A stretch of DNA of 41,478 bases. It comes from JAFGQJ01 sp964588525. Its GTDB lineage: Bacteria > Spirochaetota > Spirochaetia > SZUA-6 > DRHE01. The stretch covers positions 1 through 41,478 of the forward strand of contig CAZPQC010000018.1 in NCBI GenBank assembly GCA_964588525.1. Direction: 5' to 3'. This document shows, piece by piece, positions 23,867 through 31,618 of the stretch. Made by a program: the position numbers and the translations under genes. Position 1 is the first letter of the stretch. Every line of letters starts with the position of its first letter. The notes beneath the pieces were generated by a model. That model ran no database searches. It was not told the origin of the DNA and was given only the letters and a program-made list of their open reading frames with translations.

Positions 23867-24940
23867 ATCGACGGTTGCAGAGTTATTTTCGCCGAGCTTT
23901 CCGACAACAGCAGCCAAAAAGAGAGGCTGGCCGCCACCGAAAAGCTGATACAGGCTGCGGCGCTCGATCGGATCATCGAGCCCAAGCACAAGGTGGCGAT
24001 CAAGCTCCACGTGGGCGAGCGCGACAACGACACCCACGTCTCTCCCGATCTCATCAAACCCATCGTCGCCTGTGTGAAGCGCAACAACGCTCTTCCCTTC
24101 CTGACTGAAACCAGCACGCTGTACAGGGGTCGGCGATCCAATGCCGTGGATCACATCATTCAGGCCTTCGATCACGGTTTTACCTACGAAAAAACCGGCG
24201 CCCCTTTCATCATGGCCGATGGTTTATCCGGAAATACGGAAATCGAGGTACCCATCGCAGGGATCATCTTCCAGAAGGTCAACATCGCCCGGGAAATCGT
24301 GTTCGCTGACGCCCTCATCGCCGTCTCCCATCCCACGGGACACATGGCAATGGGACTTGGGGCTGCCCTGAAGAACCTGGGCATGGGCCTGTCCAGCCGA
24401 ATGGGCAAACTCCGCCAGCATTCCTCGGTAAAGCCTTACGTTGACCACAGGGCCTGCACCTTATGCAGGAAATGCATGCAGTGGTGTCCGGCTGATGCCA
24501 TCGTCGAGAAGCAGGAGAAGGCCTTCATCCTCAGCGAGAAGTGCATCGGCTGCGGCGAGTGTCTGAGCCTGTGCAACTACGATGCGATTCGCTACAACTG
24601 GGGCGTCGAATCGGCGGATCTGCAAAAGCGGGTGGCCGAGCATGCCCTGGGAGTTCTGCTGAACAAGAGGCAACACTGCTACTTTTTCAATTTTCTCATC
24701 GATATGACCAAGGGATGCGACTGCATGGGCGACCGCCAGAAACGGATCATGCCGGACGTCGGGATTTTAGCCTCCGCCGACGCGGTTGCGATCGACCAGG
24801 CCACTCTAGATCTTACTGCCAGGCGCCATGGAGAGAGTCTGGTCCAGAAAAGCGAGCCGGGACTGAACCCGGCCATCCAGCTCGAGCACGCCGAGAAGAT
24901 CGGCGTCGGAAACCGCACCTACGAGCTGCAAGTCCTCTAA
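23867..24940 (+). CDS. DUF362 / 4Fe-4S ferredoxin-domain protein, apparent ATC start
   Basis: This protein of about 358 residues has a DUF362 domain (KVAIKLHVGE, DTHVSPDLIKPIV, TETSTLYRG, VSHPTGHMAMGLGAALKNLGMG). Two 4Fe-4S motifs follow at the C-terminal third: CTLCRKCMQWCP and CIGCGECLSLCN. It probably takes part in iron-sulfur electron transfer; no specific reaction is established for the family. The first standard start in frame is GTG at 23993, but 42 upstream codons match the family N-terminus (RVIFAELSDNSSQKERLAAT). An excellent AGGAGGTG lies 5 nt before an in-frame ATC at 23867, and no ATG, GTG or TTG precedes it back to a stop at 23813. The start is therefore a rare ATC, or the base is a sequencing or mutational change from ATG. 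Confidence 0.82.
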   Translation: MDGCRVIFAELSDNSSQKERLAATEKLIQAAALDRIIEPKHKVAIKLHVGERDNDTHVSPDLIKPIVACVKRNNALPFLTETSTLYRGRRSNAVDHIIQAFDHGFTYEKTGAPFIMADGLSGNTEIEVPIAGIIFQKVNIAREIVFADALIAVSHPTGHMAMGLGAALKNLGMGLSSRMGKLRQHSSVKPYVDHRACTLCRKCMQWCPADAIVEKQEKAFILSEKCIGCGECLSLCNYDAIRYNWGVESADLQKRVAEHALGVLLNKRQHCYFFNFLIDMTKGCDCMGDRQKRIMPDVGILASADAVAIDQATLDLTARRHGESLVQKSEPGLNPAIQLEHAEKIGVGNRTYELQVL

Positions 24941-25006
24941 CCGGAGAAAACCCGCGTGTTGGAAATGAAGGCCGCTATATTGAAAAAAAGGGGTTGAAGA
25001 ATCCAG

Positions 25007-25035
25007 TTGCCTGCGTGCCGGGAATGATGTAAATT
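25007..25035 (+). promoter_or_regulatory. Candidate groEL promoter
   Basis: TTGCCT (25007-25012), 17 nt, TAAATT (25030-25035), about 138 nt before the groEL ATG. No CIRCE element (TTAGCACTC-N9-GAGTGCTAA) is present in the 232-bp gap. Weak call. Confidence 0.3.
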
Positions 25036-25172
25036 TCTCTCGGTTCATTGGTGTTCTGCCCGTGAAGGACGCGGATGGATGAAGAAGAATCCTGAAAACT
25101 ATCCTGTCTCGGACACTCTAAAACACTACGCAACAACAATCACCCGATAGAGTCATCAGGGAGGAACAGAGG

Positions 25173-26807
25173 ATGGCAAAACAACTGCAGTACGAGGAAA
25201 GCGCCCGCAGCGCCCTCATGAAGGGGATCCAGATCGTAGCGGAGGCGGTGCGGGTCACTCTAGGCCCCAAGGGGCGCAACGTGATTTTGGGCAAAAAATG
25301 GGGAGCCCCGGTCGTGACCAACGACGGGGTGACCATCGCCAAGGAGCTGGAGTTCAAGGAGGCCTTCGAGAACATGGGCGCCCAGCTGATCAAGGAGGTG
25401 GCCAAGAAGACCAACGACGTGGCCGGTGACGGAACCACCACGGCCACGGTGCTGGCTTACTCGATGATGCGCGAAGGGGTGCGCAGTGTGGCCGCCGGGC
25501 ACGATCCGATGCTGATCAAGCGGGGCATTACCAGAGCCGTGGAATTGGCCGTGGCGGAGATCAAGAAACAGGCCAAGAAGCTGAAGGAGCGGGAAGAGAT
25601 CGCCCAGGTGGCTACGGTTTCCTCGGGAAACGATCGGGAGATCGGTACCCTCATCGCCGACGCCATGGAGAAGGTCGGCCGGGACGGGGTCATCACGGTG
25701 GAGGAATCCAAGTCCATGGAAACCAGCCTGGAGGTGGTGGAAGGCATGGAGTTCGATCGGGGCTACCTGTCCCCCTACTTCGTCACCGACCGCCAGGCTC
25801 TGCGCTGCGAGCTGGATAATCCCTACATCTTCATCCACGACAAGAAGCTCTCGGCCATGAAGGACCTGCTGCCCCTGCTCGAAAAGGTGGCCAATACCGG
25901 AAAACCGATCCTGATCATCGCCGAGGAGGTGGAAGGGGAGGCTCTGGCCACGCTGGTGGTGAATCACCTGCGGGGAACGCTGAAAGCCTGCGCCGTCAAG
26001 GCGCCGGGCTACGGGGATCGGCGCAAGGCCATGCTGGAGGACATTGCCGTCATAACCGGCGGCCAGCTCATCGCCGATGAGCTGGGGCTCAAGGTGGAGA
26101 GCACCGAGCTGTCACAACTGGGAAAAGCCAGGCTCGTTCGGGTAGACAAGGAAAACACCACTATCGTCGAGGGGGCGGGGGATGCGAAGGGCATCAAAGG
26201 CCGGATCAACCAGATCAAGGTGCAGATCGAGGAAACCACCTCGGACTACGACCGGGAAAAGCTGCAGGAGCGCATGGCCAAGCTGTCCGGCGGCGTGGCG
26301 GTCATCAACGTCGGCGCTCCGACGGAGGTGGAGCTGAAGGAGAAGAAGCACCGCGTGGAAGACTCCCTGTCCGCCACCCGGGCCGCCGTGGAGGAGGGAA
26401 TAGTACCCGGCGGAGGGATCACCTACATCCAGGCGATCAAAGCCCTGGACAAGGAGGAGCTGCCAGGTCTCGAAGAATCCGAGAAGGTGGGCTTCCGGAT
26501 CGTGAAGCGCGCCCTCCAGGAACCGCTGCGCCAGATCGCCCGCAACGCCGGGCTTGACGAGGCGGTTGCCGCCGAGAAGGTGAAAACGGCCAAGGTTGGA
26601 ACCGGCTTCGATGCAGAGAAAATGGTCTGGACCGATATGGTTCAGGCGGGCATCATCGATCCGGTCAAGGTCACCCGTACGGCCCTGCAGAACGCCGCCT
26701 CGGTATCGGCCATGATGCTGACCACCGAGTGCATCATCGCGGACCTGCCCAAGAAGGAAAAGACCCCGGCCGCTCCGCCGGACTACGGGGACATGGACGA
26801 GTACTGA
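25173..26807 (+). CDS. groEL: Chaperonin GroEL (60 kDa)
   Basis: This 544-residue chaperonin subunit of normal length has VRVTLGPKGRNVIL, TNDGVTIAKELEF, ATP-binding GDGTTTATVLAYSMM, GIVPGGGITYIQA and AGIIDPVKVTRTALQNAASVSAMMLTTE. GroEL rings fold client proteins with GroES. There is no groES beside it, and the C-terminal tail is AAPPDYGDMDEY instead of the usual GGM repeats that line the cavity floor. A GGGAGGA Shine-Dalgarno precedes the ATG. The absence of a CIRCE operator argues against HrcA control. It could be the housekeeping GroEL or a second copy; an orphan copy is suggested by the missing groES. Confidence 0.96.
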   Translation: MAKQLQYEESARSALMKGIQIVAEAVRVTLGPKGRNVILGKKWGAPVVTNDGVTIAKELEFKEAFENMGAQLIKEVAKKTNDVAGDGTTTATVLAYSMMREGVRSVAAGHDPMLIKRGITRAVELAVAEIKKQAKKLKEREEIAQVATVSSGNDREIGTLIADAMEKVGRDGVITVEESKSMETSLEVVEGMEFDRGYLSPYFVTDRQALRCELDNPYIFIHDKKLSAMKDLLPLLEKVANTGKPILIIAEEVEGEALATLVVNHLRGTLKACAVKAPGYGDRRKAMLEDIAVITGGQLIADELGLKVESTELSQLGKARLVRVDKENTTIVEGAGDAKGIKGRINQIKVQIEETTSDYDREKLQERMAKLSGGVAVINVGAPTEVELKEKKHRVEDSLSATRAAVEEGIVPGGGITYIQAIKALDKEELPGLEESEKVGFRIVKRALQEPLRQIARNAGLDEAVAAEKVKTAKVGTGFDAEKMVWTDMVQAGIIDPVKVTRTALQNAASVSAMMLTTECIIADLPKKEKTPAAPPDYGDMDEY

Positions 26808-26837
26808 GGCACCGGTGTAGCGGAAACCTCGCCGCGC

Positions 26838-27269
26838 TCAGGCGGAGTCCGGAGAGCGCCACTTGAGATCCGGAAAACGGGAGAAATCCCGATCGCTGGT
26901 GATCAATTCGGCGCCTTTCTCGATCGCCAGAGCTGCAAGGTATGCGTCTGTTACAAGATTTCCTTTGGCCTGGGCTGCCCTGCACAGCCGCTGGAATATA
27001 GACCAGTGCGCCCTTCCGGGAAGGACACTGATCACGCTTGAAAAAGACCGGAGATAGTCGACGAATCGGAAAACCTCATCCAGGGTACTCGGTTTGACGA
27101 ATATCTTCGGGTGGGTGGTGATACGCACCACCGAAGACAGCACCATCTCCGAAATTCCGACAGCCATTTCTTTTGCGAGAGCTTCTTCGAGCCATCCTCT
27201 GTACTGCGCATGTGAGTCGGTATCCTGACGGAACGCGTAGATCAGTACGTTCGCATCGAGAAGAATCAA
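26838..27269 (-). CDS. vapC: VapC-like PIN-domain toxin
   Basis: This 143-residue PIN RNase has acidic residues in the expected places: D5 (LLDANVLIYAF), E41 (ISEMVLSSV), D108 (NLVTDAYLAALA) and D126 (ITSDRDFSRF). VapC toxins cut tRNA or rRNA in a Mg-dependent way and are inhibited by VapB. Its ATG overlaps the end of the upstream antitoxin gene by 4 bp. It appears intact. It converges on groEL, with 30 bp between the stops. Confidence 0.9.
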   Translation of the reverse strand: MILLDANVLIYAFRQDTDSHAQYRGWLEEALAKEMAVGISEMVLSSVVRITTHPKIFVKPSTLDEVFRFVDYLRSFSSVISVLPGRAHWSIFQRLCRAAQAKGNLVTDAYLAALAIEKGAELITSDRDFSRFPDLKWRSPDSA

Positions 27270-27508
27270 GAGACACCTTCCATCTTATCCAGTAGCGAGG
27301 AGGTATCGTCAAGATCCACACCAGGTTGTACTCCCCCTTCGCCGGCTGTAGGAATGCGTATTTTTTGAGGTTCGATGCGGGCATCGACCTGATCTATCTC
27401 TTTACGCAGCGCGTCCTCGATCACCTCGGTGAGACTGCGATCGGTTTTCGCGGCCCTGATCTTCGCTTTCTTGAGCAACTCGTCGTTTATACGAATCGTG
27501 GTTCTCAT
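27266..27508 (-). CDS. vapB: VapB-like ribbon-helix-helix antitoxin
   Basis: This 80-residue antitoxin has an N-terminal ribbon-helix-helix (MRTTIRINDELLKKAKIRA, then DRSLTEVIEDALRKEI) for DNA binding and an unstructured C-terminus (about 45-80) expected to wrap the toxin. It overlaps vapC by 4 bp. The promoter ends 7 nt before the ATG with no Shine-Dalgarno, suggesting a leaderless transcript. It probably represses its own operon; ACACAT/ATGTGT half-sites flank the -35 region. Confidence 0.88.
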   Translation of the reverse strand: MRTTIRINDELLKKAKIRAAKTDRSLTEVIEDALRKEIDQVDARIEPQKIRIPTAGEGGVQPGVDLDDTSSLLDKMEGVS

Positions 27509-27515
27509 GCATCAA

Positions 27516-27544
27516 AGCATAGATCCAACACATCAATATGTCAA
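27516..27544 (-). promoter_or_regulatory. Strong sigma-70 promoter of vapBC
   Basis: Minus strand: consensus TTGACA (27539-27544), 17 nt, TATGCT (27516-27521). The -10 lies 7 nt before the vapB ATG. Inverted half-sites ACACAT and ATGTGT around 27527-27549 overlap the -35 and are a likely VapB operator. Confidence 0.7.
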
Positions 27545-27589
27545 TGTGTATCTCAATTATGAGCCAACTTGAAAAGGCGATTCCGATCA

Positions 27590-27595
27590 TATAGT
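27590..27595 (+). promoter_or_regulatory. Candidate -10 box of the spermidine-synthase-like membrane protein gene
   Basis: TATAGT lies 12 nt before the ATG at 27608, with ACTTGA 17 nt upstream as a poor -35. If it is used, the in-frame TTG at 27569 lies upstream of the transcript and cannot be the start. Confidence 0.35.
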
Positions 27596-27607
27596 CTGAG
27601 TGCTGCT

Positions 27608-29986
27608 ATGAAGAGGATCAGTCGACAGGGCGTCCAGGTTTTTTTTACCGCATTCGCCTTCTTCTTCATCGAAACGGCCTTTTTTCACATTCTTCACTTC
27701 ACCCACGACAACCTGGAAGCTACTCTGGTCATCTCCTACGCCCTCTTGGGACTCGCCCTGGGATCGCTTGTTACTTATCTGGCATTCCGCATCAGGGCCA
27801 TCAACTTCCCCCTGCTCGTCATGCTGTTCATCCTCTCTGCGGTTCTGGCCTTTCTGAACATTACCCGGGCACCTCGTTTCGTCCACCTGTCACCGTTCAT
27901 GATTTTTCCCTTCATGATGGGCAACATCATCATCACCTACTTCCTGCGCGCCGAAAACTCGAACCACATGTACTTCTACGATTTGTTCGGTGCGACCTGC
28001 GGGATCTTTTTCTCCGTGGCAACCATTCCCCTCTTGAAAACGGAAAATGCCCTGTTCCTGTGTATCGCCGTTCTCTGCGTCGTCGGATTCGTTTTCACGA
28101 GCGAATACGGTCGAAGGAAGCTGTTGCGTTCCGCATTTTCGGTTCTGCTGGTGATAGCCCTGGGCACGATGGTTGCCAACCTTCGGTGGCACTTCCTGGA
28201 TTTGGAGAGGTTTGCCAAAGGGGGTGGGACGGTACCGGAGAAAGACTTCTCATCCTTCAGAAGGAGGGACATGCCCCTCATGTTCAGCCGGGACAATCTG
28301 GTCGCCCGCATTTCCGTGTACCAGGCTCCCGCGGATCGGATCTACGAAACCGACAACGGTAATTCGAGCTCCACGATCTGCTGGACCTGTTTCAACGGTG
28401 ACAGCAACGACGTGATAGACACCGCCCCACTGTATCAGTTCCGCAATGATCCCAGAATACCCTTCATGTACTACGAGAACGGGACCCAATACACCCTCTT
28501 CGACGTGCCTCCCAAGGTATTCATCATCGGCACCTCGGCCCAGGGCATCGTGAAATCCATCAAGTTCCTGGTGAAGGACCCCTCCCTGATCGACACGGTT
28601 GAGATCAATCCGGCGATCGTCGACCTGATGCGGAATGAGCTGTACGAGCTGAGCGGCCGGGCCTACAAGGATGTCGAGGTCAAAACGATCGATGCCCGGG
28701 CTTATCTCAAACACGCCCGCGAACGCTACGATCTGATAACATTGATGAACACCTATACGATTCACAACATCGGTTACTTCGGAGAGCCTGATTTCGTTCA
28801 CACCCGGGATGCAATCGATCGCTACCTCGAACATCTAAACGACGGCGGGTTTATCCTCTTCGAGGAAAGAGACGTGAACGAACGATGCCGCTACGCGATA
28901 TTCAAGATGTTGAACAACTGCCTGGCCGCCCTGCAGGATAGAGGTTGGCAGGAACCGGAAAAGCACTTCTTCATTTACAATACCAACGAGAGCAAGTCGA
29001 AATACCGCTCAGGCTGGTACACCTTCATCGTGGTGAAAAAGACACCGCTCACCGATGCCGAGCGCGCCTATTTCCGGCGTTGGATCGATTCCCGGCACCA
29101 CATCGAGTACGTGCTGGAGCAGGAAGTAGCCCCGGACATGGATTTCACGTTTATCTATTCCACCCAGCTGGAATATCTGCCCGGAGAAGCCGCCGATACA
29201 GAGTACTTCCGGTTCATGGAGGCAAACGACAAGCTTTCCTTTTTCGGGCCCGGCATCCGCCTGACCCCGACCACGGACATGCAGCCCTTCATCTTCGACG
29301 TGTTTACCGACAGAACAGACGTAAAGCAACTGCTGGCGAAAATGGGAGCCGTATGTGCCGGCGTTTTCTGCCTGACCCTGCTGCTGTTTTACCTCAACCC
29401 ACGGGAAAAACCCGCCGTCGCCTCCGTACCCTTCGTGCTGTACTTCCTGCTCCTCGGCCTGGGATACTTCGTGATCGAAATCGCATTGATGAAGTTCTAC
29501 CAGAGCCATACAGGTTCTCCGACCAACTCCCTGATATTCGTGCTGGCCGGACTTCTGCTATCCTCGGGCCTGGGCAGCTACTTCTCGCGTGACTACTCGC
29601 CGAAAAGGGCGGCCTGGTCCTTCGCGGGGATCGTGGTTTTTTCCGCCTATCACATCTTCCTCGGCAGGAATGTGCTGAATCGTTTAGGCGGCTCGTTGTG
29701 GGTGGAGAACATCCTGATCGCGCTGACCATCGCTCCCCTCGGATTCTGCATGGGTATTCCCTATCCCTTCGGGGTCGAGCGGCTGAAACAGGTTTTCACG
29801 GAAAAGCAAGTCCCGATATTTGTTGCGATCAACTCTTTGGCCTCCGCATTCGGGATCACCTTCGGTCTTTACCTGAGTATCGCGCTTGGATTCATCGGTA
29901 CGGCCGGAGTCGGAGCCGGGTGCTACGCCTGTGCTCTGATCCTGTTCGGTGTTTATACGAGCCGGAGGTCGGTGGTACCCGCTTAG
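27608..29986 (+). CDS. Membrane protein with spermidine-synthase-like methyltransferase-fold domain
   Basis: This protein of about 792 residues has roughly six N-terminal membrane spans (to about residue 190). A soluble SpeE-like domain follows (about nt 28515-28870: KVFIIGTSAQGIVKSIKFL, DTVEINPAIVDL, VEVKTIDARAYLKHARERYDL, GGFILFEE), then about six C-terminal spans (from nt 29340). In polyamine aminopropyltransferases the segment after YD(L/V)I carries the catalytic Asp (DSSDP); here it reads TLMNTYTIHNIG, so that Asp is absent, and the glycine-rich motif is degenerate. Polyamine synthesis is therefore unlikely; it may be another transferase or a sensor. ATG at 27608 is preferred; a TTG at 27569 would add 13 residues. 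Confidence 0.8.
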   Translation: MKRISRQGVQVFFTAFAFFFIETAFFHILHFTHDNLEATLVISYALLGLALGSLVTYLAFRIRAINFPLLVMLFILSAVLAFLNITRAPRFVHLSPFMIFPFMMGNIIITYFLRAENSNHMYFYDLFGATCGIFFSVATIPLLKTENALFLCIAVLCVVGFVFTSEYGRRKLLRSAFSVLLVIALGTMVANLRWHFLDLERFAKGGGTVPEKDFSSFRRRDMPLMFSRDNLVARISVYQAPADRIYETDNGNSSSTICWTCFNGDSNDVIDTAPLYQFRNDPRIPFMYYENGTQYTLFDVPPKVFIIGTSAQGIVKSIKFLVKDPSLIDTVEINPAIVDLMRNELYELSGRAYKDVEVKTIDARAYLKHARERYDLITLMNTYTIHNIGYFGEPDFVHTRDAIDRYLEHLNDGGFILFEERDVNERCRYAIFKMLNNCLAALQDRGWQEPEKHFFIYNTNESKSKYRSGWYTFIVVKKTPLTDAERAYFRRWIDSRHHIEYVLEQEVAPDMDFTFIYSTQLEYLPGEAADTEYFRFMEANDKLSFFGPGIRLTPTTDMQPFIFDVFTDRTDVKQLLAKMGAVCAGVFCLTLLLFYLNPREKPAVASVPFVLYFLLLGLGYFVIEIALMKFYQSHTGSPTNSLIFVLAGLLLSSGLGSYFSRDYSPKRAAWSFAGIVVFSAYHIFLGRNVLNRLGGSLWVENILIALTIAPLGFCMGIPYPFGVERLKQVFTEKQVPIFVAINSLASAFGITFGLYLSIALGFIGTAGVGAGCYACALILFGVYTSRRSVVPA

Positions 29987-29997
29987 CCCGAAACGGC

Positions 29998-30921
29998 TCA
30001 GGATTTGACAGTGGCCGACCAGGCTGTCTTTCCCTCGAAATCCTGTTTCTCCGGGAAGACGGTTTTCATCGAGGCGGGCAGCCGCGTGTAGATGTCGTTG
30101 GAAATGCTCAGGGCGCCCGGTTTGGTAGCCTGTTTCTCCAGGTGAGCGGCGTAGTTGATCACATCCGAAACGATCCGGCCGGTATCCTCGAAGAACTTCA
30201 CGGTTCCGTAGTCCATCCCGATGCGCAGGCAGATCTCGTCTTTGATCGGCTTGTAGGGCTGGACGTTGAACACCGGCATTGTATGGAGGATCTCCAGCGC
30301 GCAGCTGACCGCGTCGGGGATGCTCTTTTCACCGCGGAAGGCAAACAGGCCTCCGTCCCCGGCCCAGCTCCAGATCCGGCCTTCGTACAGGTCGAGCTTG
30401 TGTTTGAGAAAGCCCCACAGCCGGTAGTAGACCTTCTCCATCATGCCGGGTTTGTACTTGCGCACCAGCTCGCTGTTCTGGCAGATATCCACGGAAGCGA
30501 TCACGGTGCAGTACTCCTTGCCGTTGCGCAGCGCCCCCCAGTTGAGCAGGCTCGATTTGTCCTCTTTGACATTGATGATCTTGCGCTTCTGATAGTCGTA
30601 GAACACCCCGGTTCGGGACAGGCGATAGAGGATGTTTTCCAGACCCACGAGCTTCACGTTTCGGCCGTTGAGGGGAACTCCCTCCAGCTCGAAGGCGAAG
30701 GTGAACAGATCGAGGATCCTCTTCTTTCTCTCACACTCCTGGACCAGGGCCTTGGCCGCGTTCAGAGGAGAAATACTCACGCCCTTGGCCACCCCGGCGA
30801 TCGAATGGGTGCTGAAGCTGTGATCCTTGAAGATGTAGCCCCCGACCGCCTCGATGTCCTTGAAGGTGAGGCTCTTACCGAGCATCTCGGTCAAATCTTT
30901 TACCAGGGAGGTATCAAACAT
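29998..30921 (-). CDS. Class III nucleotide-cyclase-domain protein
   Basis: This 307-residue soluble protein has an N-terminal region (1-125) that is not a recognised domain but looks mixed alpha/beta. A class III cyclase domain follows. The two metal-binding Asp are present: D145 (ASVDICQ) and D189 (WAGDGGLFAF), followed by IGMDYGTV and SDVINYAAHLEKQA. In active enzymes the last motif reads N-x3-R; here N256 is kept but the Arg position is H260, so catalysis may be weak or lost. A TTGACA-N18-TAGAAT promoter lies 6 nt from the ATG in the 46-bp gap after nth, so it has its own transcript. Stop converges on the membrane-protein stop 11 bp away. Confidence 0.82.
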   Translation of the reverse strand: MFDTSLVKDLTEMLGKSLTFKDIEAVGGYIFKDHSFSTHSIAGVAKGVSISPLNAAKALVQECERKKRILDLFTFAFELEGVPLNGRNVKLVGLENILYRLSRTGVFYDYQKRKIINVKEDKSSLLNWGALRNGKEYCTVIASVDICQNSELVRKYKPGMMEKVYYRLWGFLKHKLDLYEGRIWSWAGDGGLFAFRGEKSIPDAVSCALEILHTMPVFNVQPYKPIKDEICLRIGMDYGTVKFFEDTGRIVSDVINYAAHLEKQATKPGALSISNDIYTRLPASMKTVFPEKQDFEGKTAWSATVKS

Positions 30922-30927
30922 GAAATA

Positions 30928-30957
30928 ATTCTAGTGGTACCGAAGTTGTTCTGTCAA
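30928..30957 (-). promoter_or_regulatory. Strong sigma-70 promoter of the cyclase-domain gene, leaderless geometry
   Basis: Minus strand: TTGACA (30952-30957), 18 nt, TAGAAT (30928-30933), then 6 nt to the ATG at 30921. No Shine-Dalgarno fits in between. Confidence 0.7.
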
Positions 30958-30967
30958 CTGCACCGAT

Positions 30968-31618
30968 TCACTTCGTTTTGTCGGAAAAGGGGCACAGATC
31001 CGTGATCGCGCAGTTCGGGCAGAGGGGTTTGCGGGCCGTGCAGACCCGGCGGCCGTGCTCGTTCACGACCATGGAGAAGCGGGTCCTGCTCTTCTCCGGC
31101 ACCAGTTCCCACATGCTGCGCTCGATCTTGTCGGGATTGGTCTCATCGCTCAAACCCAGACGACCGATCACCCGTTTGAAGTGGGTATCCACGATGATCG
31201 CCGGGATTCCGTAGCAGTTGCCCGCCACCACGTTGGCGGTCTTACGGCCGACTCCCGGCAGCCGCACCAGCTCCTCTACGCTTCGGGGAAGCTTTCCCCG
31301 GAACTGCTCCTGAACCGCTCGAGCCATATCGAGCAGGCTCTTGGCCTTGTTCCGGTAGAAACCCGTGCTCCGGATCATCTGCTCCACAGCCGCCGGCTCG
31401 GCAGCCGCCAGGGCAGCGGAATCCGGGTATCGCCGGAACAGATCGGGTGTGACCCTGTTCACCACCTCGTCGGTGCACTGGGCCGCCAGAATCGTGGCCA
31501 CCAGCAGCTCGAAGGCGTTGCGGAAATCCAGGTGGGGCCGCGCCCCCGGGTATTCCCCTTCCAGGATCTCGAAAATCCCGGCCGCGCGCTCAGCTCTTTC
31601 TTGCGTGGAAAAATCCAT
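30968..31618 (-). CDS. nth: Endonuclease III (DNA glycosylase/AP lyase)
   Basis: This 216-residue base-excision enzyme removes oxidised pyrimidines. Its helix-hairpin-helix LPGVGRKTANVV contains catalytic Lys126; Asp144 lies in VDTHFKRVIGRLGL. The 4Fe-4S cluster ligands C193-X6-C200-X2-C203-X5-C209 are complete. The start overlaps the end of polX by 29 bp and has GGAGGAG upstream, so both repair enzymes are co-translated. Length and motifs are normal. Confidence 0.95.
   Translation of the reverse strand: MDFSTQERAERAAGIFEILEGEYPGARPHLDFRNAFELLVATILAAQCTDEVVNRVTPDLFRRYPDSAALAAAEPAAVEQMIRSTGFYRNKAKSLLDMARAVQEQFRGKLPRSVEELVRLPGVGRKTANVVAGNCYGIPAIIVDTHFKRVIGRLGLSDETNPDKIERSMWELVPEKSRTRFSMVVNEHGRRVCTARKPLCPNCAITDLCPFSDKTK

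Noticed and set aside
24941..25172. Possible CIRCE heat-shock operator before groEL
   Set aside because: Neither TTAGCACTC nor GAGTGCTAA half-sites are present.
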